Positions 57,583 to 64,000 of a stretch of DNA of 64,000 nucleotides are shown in pieces (the stretch's first letter is position 1; each line of letters opens with the position of its first letter). The notes below the pieces were generated by a model. The model worked only from the letters and a program-made list of their open reading frames with translations, searched no databases and was not told the DNA's origin. Position numbers and translations under genes: made by a program. Origin of the DNA: Clavulina sp. PMI_390 (taxonomy: Eukaryota; Basidiomycota; Agaricomycetes; Cantharellales; Hydnaceae); NCBI GenBank assembly GCA_015039315.1, contig WIDE01000003.1:496001-560000 (forward strand), given 5' to 3'.

Positions 57583-60266
57583 ATGACGGCCCAGTTACCG
57601 CCAAATCTGCTGAAACTTTTCGTGGCAAGGCCTGCTCTTCCCTATGCACGCCCTGTCGGCAAGTCACCCAACACAATAAGACCCAAACCAGTTGATGGTG
57701 TCGGCCCACTGCTCGCACAAATTCGAGACGACACCGCATTCAGCATCGCCGAGCGTGGAAAAGCGACTCGTAAATCAAAACTTCCTAGCGATGCTGCCAA
57801 GAAGGACGTAGAGAATGGAGATGCTTCTATGGCAAATGGAGACCCCAAGGAAGAAGGCGAAGAGGATGACGATGCTGCTGCAGAGCAGGAATCATTCGAA
57901 GATCCAACCAAAGAGCCTGGCTTTAGCTATGCAGAAGAGACTCGACGACAAATTGCTCGCGAAGAAAAAGCCAGGCGACGCAAAGAGTCGTTCGAAAAAG
58001 CTAAAGCATCCTGTGAGCCCACCTCTATAATTGTTTTTCGTTGATGCTCTATGCCCTCTTCTTGAAGCATCGGTACTTAACTCCCTGCCATTTAGACACC
58101 CCAAATGATAACAAAAGGGCTCGTGGCGACCCTTACAAAACTCTCTTCATATCAAGACTGGTCAGGCCGCTCTCCACCTTTGCTGCATTCTGTGATATAT
58201 ATGCACTAACCACTGTTTCATTCGTGCATAGTCAAAGCAAGCCACTGAATCCGACGTCCGCAAAGAGTTTGAGGCGTACGGAAACATCGAATACCTTACT
58301 GTTGTGAAGGATTCGAAGGGTAAGAGCCGAGGCTATTGCTTCGTTGTCTTTGAGCGAGAAAAAGACATGAAAGGTTGGTATCTTCCGCCTTGCAAGCTTT
58401 TTTATCCAGAGACCTCACCTTCAATAATCTGTCTTAGCTGCTTACAAGGACGCTGATGGTGTGGTCATTCGTGGCAAAAAAATCCTTGTTGACGTTGAGC
58501 GAGGGAGGACGGTACGAGGTTGGAAGCCACTCCGATTGGGTGGCGGTCTGGGCGGTCGTCCCAAGCCCGTTGCCCCGGCGGAAGCTGCACCCACCTCGTT
58601 CGGTGGAGGTGGGTTTGGCCGTGGTGGGGGTGGAGGCTTCCGTGGTCGCGGTGGTGGAGGATTTGGAGATCGTGGAGGTGGGTTCCGTGGACGCGGTGGC
58701 GGGTTCGGTGATCGTGGTGGATTCCGTGGAGGTACGTTCGGGAAATCCTCTCATTAGAGCTGGAATTTCCGAGAATTTCCTTGTTTTTGCGGTTCGAGCC
58801 TGTGGGTTCAAGGGTAATATTGGGTAACTGACACTTTTTGCCGAACGCACTCTAACATGGAACGTCCTGGTGAATGTTCTTCGTACTGCTTCTGCTGTCT
58901 CGGTTTCTCCATCTCAAACTATAGGTTTCAACGACCGAAATGGGCCTCCTGGAGGAGGTGAGTAGTATTATTTCCTTTGCTTCCAATTTGTCGTGGAGAG
59001 TCGATCTCTTATCACATGTGCCTGTTGGGCTGTTGCTCTTAGGGTTTGGAGGTGGTGACCGAGGTAATTTTTGTCTCTGTTTCCCAGCAATTAGAGGGAG
59101 AACCGGCAGCGCATCTTGTTCATTGCGTTGACTGCCTCCCCTAATATCGAGCCCGCCTACGTACTTATCAACCTGTTGCACTCATTACGCTTTATTGCAG
59201 GCTATGGCGACCGTGGGGGCTTTCGTGGCGGTCCACCAGGTATGTTCTTGTGGATATATAAAGGGCTGGGGCGAGGGATCGAGAGGAAACGGATTGCCCT
59301 AGTCTCCAACCCTCACCCCCTCTTTCTCCTGATCCTCCCACTCTTCGCTCACTAACTCTCTTTCTCTTCCACTCTTTCCCTCTCTCCACCTCTGCCTCTG
59401 TCTCGTGTCTCCATTCGCGGTTACCGATCTAGGTGGGTTTGGAGGTGATCGTGGTGGTGACAATGGCTATGGTGGTGGCCCTCCTGGGGGAGGATACGGC
59501 CGGTCAGTATCTCTCCTTGCTTACACTTTATCAGCACCATTTTCGGCTCGCTTCTGTGCTCGCCCGGCCTTGTGCGGACTTGACCATCGCTTCCAGCACC
59601 TTGGGGGATTCACACCAATCCCTCGTGGTTGCCCGGACGGCCGATTGCAAATCTGACGCTGACCGCCACCCTTTACTTCGTTCCCTTGCGGACCCATATC
59701 TGTCCAATTGAAGATGATGAAATGCTGACATCCTGATTGTATTCCTTTTGAATGACTCGTGGTCGTTTTCGTCATGCTCACTAACCCTTTCACCTTGACG
59801 ACCGCAATTACGCCCCCGTTTATCGATTTCCTTTCTCGACTCACTGCGAACGTCATTGGGCCAACGTCATTGCTCTTGTTCAATCCATTGGTTGACATCT
59901 GTGCTGCTATGCCCACTACACATTTCGGTGAAATGACCCTACTTTGTCGCCCTGATTCCTATCTCCCGGTTGCGACGGATGCTCCACACCGCTCGGCCAA
60001 AAAAAAAAAAACGCTATCGATGGATACAATTCTTATTGCGGCGGCCCTGCACTCGCCGCTTCTGCGCGTGGTGCTTTGGGGGGATGGGAACTAACAGTGG
60101 ACGTGGAATTGGATTCCAAGGTGGGTTCAATTCTAACGGACCACCTCCAGGTTATGGCGCGCCTCCATCCGGTAATGGCTTTGGTGGAATGAAGCGCGAA
60201 TACGACGGCAGCGGAGGGGGAGGAGGAGGTGGGGACGATCGTGACCAGAAGCGTATGCGCTACTAG
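57583..60266 (+). CDS. SNP1: U1 snRNP 70 kDa protein
   Basis: Nine exons: 57583-58012, 58096-58160, 58232-58373, 58438-58731, 58925-58957, 59043-59063, 59201-59239, 59433-59502 and 60098-60266 (420 aa). It binds stem-loop I of U1 snRNA and helps select 5' splice sites. [17 protein letters not shown] and the [17 protein letters not shown] helix form the N-terminal U1-70K region. The RRM runs from [11 protein letters not shown] through [10 protein letters not shown], followed by the hallmark [19 protein letters not shown]. The C-terminus is Gly/Arg-rich (RGG type), coded by a chain of mini-exons of 33, 21, 39 and 70 nt, and ends [10 protein letters not shown]. The last intron is about 595 nt, far longer than any other here; further mini-exons inside it cannot be excluded. 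Confidence 0.92.
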
Positions 60267-62664
60267 TGCCAGGACTTGGATGCAGGTGACTTTTCTGGCA
60301 GATCGCGCGCACTCCGGCAGGTTGAATTCGTTTCCCGGTTTCATCTGTTCCATCCTCCATCTTCACGACCATCCAACTCGCTGAGCGGCAGTTGCTTGCC
60401 CCCGGTCACCTCTCACCTGTTTCATCCCTTTCTCCTATTTTCTTCACCTCCACATCTTCCACTCTCCCATCCCATGTTTCTCTTTTTTGCATCCAGTGAC
60501 CGCATTGAGATCTGGCTCAGCGCCCAGTTGATATTGTCCCTCGTCCGTCTCCCCCCGACGCCGACGATGTATCGATCACGAGCCTCCCCTGGATCGACAC
60601 GACATCGGCAACGGCGGCGGCAAAGTCGGCATGTGCGCGATCATTGCGTTCCTTGATTCTTTTCATCATCATGGTTCAAGTATGATATGCTCTGTGTGTG
60701 TGTGGCTTTTATAACCTCCGACGTTTCACAGTGGTGGCGCGTCGTCGCCTCGCCCTCGTCGTCATCAGTAAGTATATATTGTACATGATCAAACTTCTCA
60801 GAGGTGGGAGCAAGTTTTTTCTATTTATCTACTTTTTTTACGGCACGGGGCTCGATGACTCGAGCTGCGACCTCGGGCCTTCGATCTCATCTTACTTGCC
60901 GCAAATAACTTTTGTGAGTGCCGAGCGTTGCGTGTGTGTTGTCCTGCCGCGGTGGGCATCAACCGAACTTTTTTCCCTGTGTGTGAGTGTGTGAGCATTT
61001 CGGTTCCGTGCATCTCTGTGATCAAACGGGGGGAGGGGTGTCGCGTGGAACGGTTGCGAGGACGGAAGCTAAGTAAGTTACACACACCCACATGCTGAAC
61101 CACACAGGGTGAGCCAACAGAGTTTCGGTGGTTCCTCCGGCGGGGGGTGCAGACCATTGCACCCTTTTTGCCCCTCGTTTCTAGGCGACAATGGGGATGA
61201 TAGTCCGCACATTTGAGAGATGGAAAATTGCGGCGGGCAAAGGGGCGGATGCCAGTCTCTTGGATATACTATTTTTTTTTTGGTTCATAGCTCGGCCGGA
61301 ATCAGTATGTGCAGTTTCTCTTTTTAGCGAACGATGACGTTTGACAAGCTAAGGGCTCGCGTGGCTAAAGCATGGCATAAGCTCCACCCTCGTACGTTAT
61401 GCAAGTTTATGTCTTTTTCCGGAGGGCGGGGGTGGCGCTGGCGAAGGTTCCGAGCGTGTCCTTGTTCCTTTCAATAGTCGAGGAAGCATAAAGTTGACGG
61501 AGAGAGATCCCAAGAGGAAAGGGACGACAGATGTGTTGACTGCGGATGATTCGGACTGGGCAAAGCAGTGCTCGATACTCAAAAAAATATGAGTCTATGG
61601 CTGAGATTTGAATGCTCGTGATACAATTTTAAGGATTAGCCAAGTCTATCTGGGAATAATCTGGGACATCCGCTCCACAAGATGCATGTGCCTGGCAAAG
61701 CCGTCGGGACGCAGGACCATTTGGGCGACCATTGTATTCTATCATTTTATGATACAATTCATCACGTGCCGGGACCGAGTTGGGATCACATTCAGTTGTG
61801 CGGGTTGGGTGTGAGTGTGCGTTTGGGCGACCTCCGAGCCGGACAAGGCAAGGGGTCCATGTTGGTAACCAGGCGATGAGTCCGTCGATATGCAACGTCG
61901 ACCAACAGTTTAAGCGCCATCCGTACGTTCGCCTCCGTCACTCCCTTCCTCCAACATTTTCCCCCACGTTCTACCGCGTCGGCAGCCCCTCCCCCCCTTA
62001 GGCCTGCTGCGCGCAATTCCGTTCCTTAACTCCCTCCCCCCCACACTCCCTCGCTCCAATTTCTCCTATTCCTTACCACTCATTCGCTAAACTGTGCTCC
62101 AATCCACTCTTTCAACACAAAAAAACAGTGACTCAAAAGAGCGTAGACCGCAGCAGCGCTCACTGCACCGTCAGTCTAGGCAAAAGCGCGTGCTCGCCTC
62201 CTCTGCACTTTATATTTTATCCCTTTCGTCCTTGGCATACACGCTAGCCCGCATTGCCTCCCCTCCCATCACTGCGCCACTAGTAATTTGTGCTTCTCGA
62301 GTCGCAGGTTTCCGAAACACAACATCATAGCACGCGTGCCGATCTCGCAACCAAACAAACGCCCGGGATCCTGCTTATTCTTCCCTGTTCTTCTTCCTCC
62401 GATCGCCTTGCCCTGCTGCTCCAGCCGCGTTAAAGCACCTTCTCCTTCCCTCGGAAGAGCTGGTTGACTCTCTCCACCTTCTTATCCTTTGCTACTTTAT
62501 CCTTTCTATCTCTTGCAAGTGGCCACCCTCCTGGCCACATCTATCTTCTTATCCTCTGCACCTCTTAGTTCCCACCCACGGCTTCTTCGACCGACCTACG
62601 ATCTTTCCTGTTGGAGGAATCTAGTGCATTTATCCAGGAGCACCATCACCGGACGAACCACTCC
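60267..62664. other. 2.4 kb intergenic region upstream of the homeobox gene
   Basis: Holds the U1-70K 3' UTR, then a long region without a supported gene, then a CT-rich tract (about 61935-62660) that looks like the promoter and leader of the homeobox gene. Open frames here are short and domain-free. TG repeats occur at about 60692-60705 and 60975-60995. Confidence 0.45.
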
Positions 62665-64000
62665 ATGGCAAACAATCGTAAGTATATATACCTCATCTCT
62701 CCTCCCAGCCCGATCTTCCGAGCTTCTTGCATCCCCCCCTCCCCCATTACGAATTTTCCTTGCCCATGCTAACACTTCATTCTCGTCCAGCACCACCCTC
62801 CTCATTCCATCTCGACGAAACGAGGATGCTTACACGCTCGCGGAGACTAAATACACATCCCGGCCAGTCATCCGCTCCCTCTACATCATCAGCGCCAGTA
62901 TTAGGACCAGGAGGAGGTCCTGCAGGCAGCAACTTCCCGACGAGTGACACTCAGTACGCTCCCGGCGTCTCCCATCGATTCTTTGAAGACTCAGAGCCTG
63001 ATTCCCCCTTTTCCAACTCTACTTCCCCCGTCATGCACGGCTACGCCTCGTCCGCCTCTTCGTCACATTTTGGCGGCAGTGCCAGCGGTAGACACTCACG
63101 TGGTGGGCGTGACAGCGATGCAAGTGCCTCTGGAGCCAGCAGCTTCGGGCCCGAACGCACTTCACGCTCTGTAGGCTCGACGTCCCCCATCGCGTCCACC
63201 TCGCGCAGTGGTGGGGGGTCCAACATCAACCCCGTTACGGGCAAGCGGAAGCGCTCGAGGGTTTCCCCTGCCCAACTCACGACACTTGAGCGAATCTTCC
63301 TCAAGGACCGCTCCCCCACGGCTGCGAAGCGCAAAGAGCTCGCCGAGCAGCTCGGCATGAACGAGCGTCAGACTCAGGTTTGGTTCCAGAATCGCAGGGC
63401 CAAGGCGAAGCTTCTCGAACAGCGTGCACGGGCCGGACGACCCCCCGCAAGGACCGACAATTCGGGCAGCAGCAGCGGAGCCAGCTTTGGGCCAAATGCA
63501 GGGCTGGGAGAAGTCGACGCAGATGCCCTGAGGAGGATACACGAGGATGGCAGTACGTTTCGGTTTTCTTTATTCCTTTTCTTTCCGAGTCTTTTGTTCA
63601 AAATACCCGTTGCCATCCCACCCCCGGACCTGGCTTCTGCAAATTATCCCCTCGTCCTGGCTTTTTCCCCGATAATTTGGCTGATTCTAACATTTTTTTT
63701 TTCCATTGCTTCCCATGACGCCTTCTCACCCATTATTCACGTCTCCATCGCCCCCCCTTTAGATGTCTTCATCATCCCTAGCACCGACTTGTGCATTGGA
63801 ACCTTCAGGCGAGTATCTGCTGGTCTCAACGACCTCATAGGCTATACCTCCGACTCCAAACGAGTGCTAGCATGGTATATTTACTCTGCTGGTACGGGGT
63901 TCAAGATGGAGGTCTCTCTCGATAACATTGTGTCTGTGGAAATGACGGAGGACGCCATGCAAGCCCACAGCCGCGCCACTATCCACCTTTCCGGCCCTCC
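62665..64000 (+). CDS. Homeodomain transcription factor, 5' part
   Basis: Exons 62665-62677, 62791-63552 and 63763 to the window end; the gene continues beyond 64000. The homeodomain (about residues 140-200) begins KRKRSRVSPAQLTTLERIF and has the recognition-helix signature QVWFQNRRAKAK, a typical non-TALE homeodomain with DNA-contacting W, F, N and R. The N-terminus is Ser/Gly-rich. After the homeodomain, the third exon gives VFIIPSTDLCIGTFRR, VLAWYIYSAGTGFKMEVSL and VSVEMTEDAM, a conserved downstream domain seen in fungal Phx1/Hom-type regulators. Such factors control stress survival in yeasts and fruiting-body formation in mushrooms; the role here is inferred from family only. The 13-nt first exon is the least certain part. 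Confidence 0.88.

Noticed and set aside
60001..60012. A12 run as a possible retroposon poly(A) tail
   Set aside because: It lies inside the last U1-70K intron with no target-site duplication or coding remnant nearby.

Overview
This is a gene-dense stretch of a filamentous fungal nuclear genome, almost certainly a basidiomycete and most likely a mushroom-forming type (Agaricomycotina). The basis is many very short GT-AG introns (about 45-110 nt) in nearly every gene, exons as small as 15-21 nt, CT-rich promoter and leader tracts, and the gene families present: sedolisins, GH16, membrane-anchored GH5, basidiomycete-style PRMT5 and an Nha1-type antiporter. The species cannot be told from this window. 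I rebuilt gene models by joining open frames at splice sites and checked that exon lengths keep the frame. Most junctions should be right, but none is experimentally confirmed.

Layout, left to right: 3' end of a GH16 glucanase-like gene (+); a Gtr2/RagC-type GTPase (-) head to head with the RNA cytidine acetyltransferase KRE33/NAT10 (+); a 3.5 kb stretch without a convincing gene; a 762-residue Ser/Pro-rich unknown protein (+); a strongly pyrimidine-skewed intergenic region; PRMT5 (+); a plasma-membrane Na+/H+ antiporter (+). Next comes a duplicated block on the minus strand: sedolisin protease copy 1, an Aro8-type aminotransferase, then sedolisin copy 2, followed by the decayed remains of a second aminotransferase. 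After it lie an EFM7-like methyltransferase (-), mitochondrial Lon protease PIM1 (-) head to head with splicing factor CWC2 (+), a MAM3/CNNM membrane protein (+), kinetochore subunit DAD2 (+), a SEC14-type lipid-transfer protein (+), a tandem pair of membrane-anchored GH5 beta-1,3-glucanases (+), U1 snRNP 70K (+), and a homeodomain transcription factor (+) cut by the window end.

Most genes are housekeeping: nutrient signalling, ribosome RNA modification, arginine methylation, mitochondrial proteolysis, splicing and chromosome segregation. The accessory content is secreted or wall-acting enzymes (GH16, two GH5, two sedolisins), and this is where recent duplication is visible. I found no transposon, CRISPR array, rRNA or convincing tRNA. 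The most interesting signals are the sedolisin-aminotransferase block duplication with loss of one aminotransferase, a non-canonical GC-AG intron kept in both sedolisin copies, an altered G3 motif in the Rag GTPase, and a 595-nt last intron in U1-70K.
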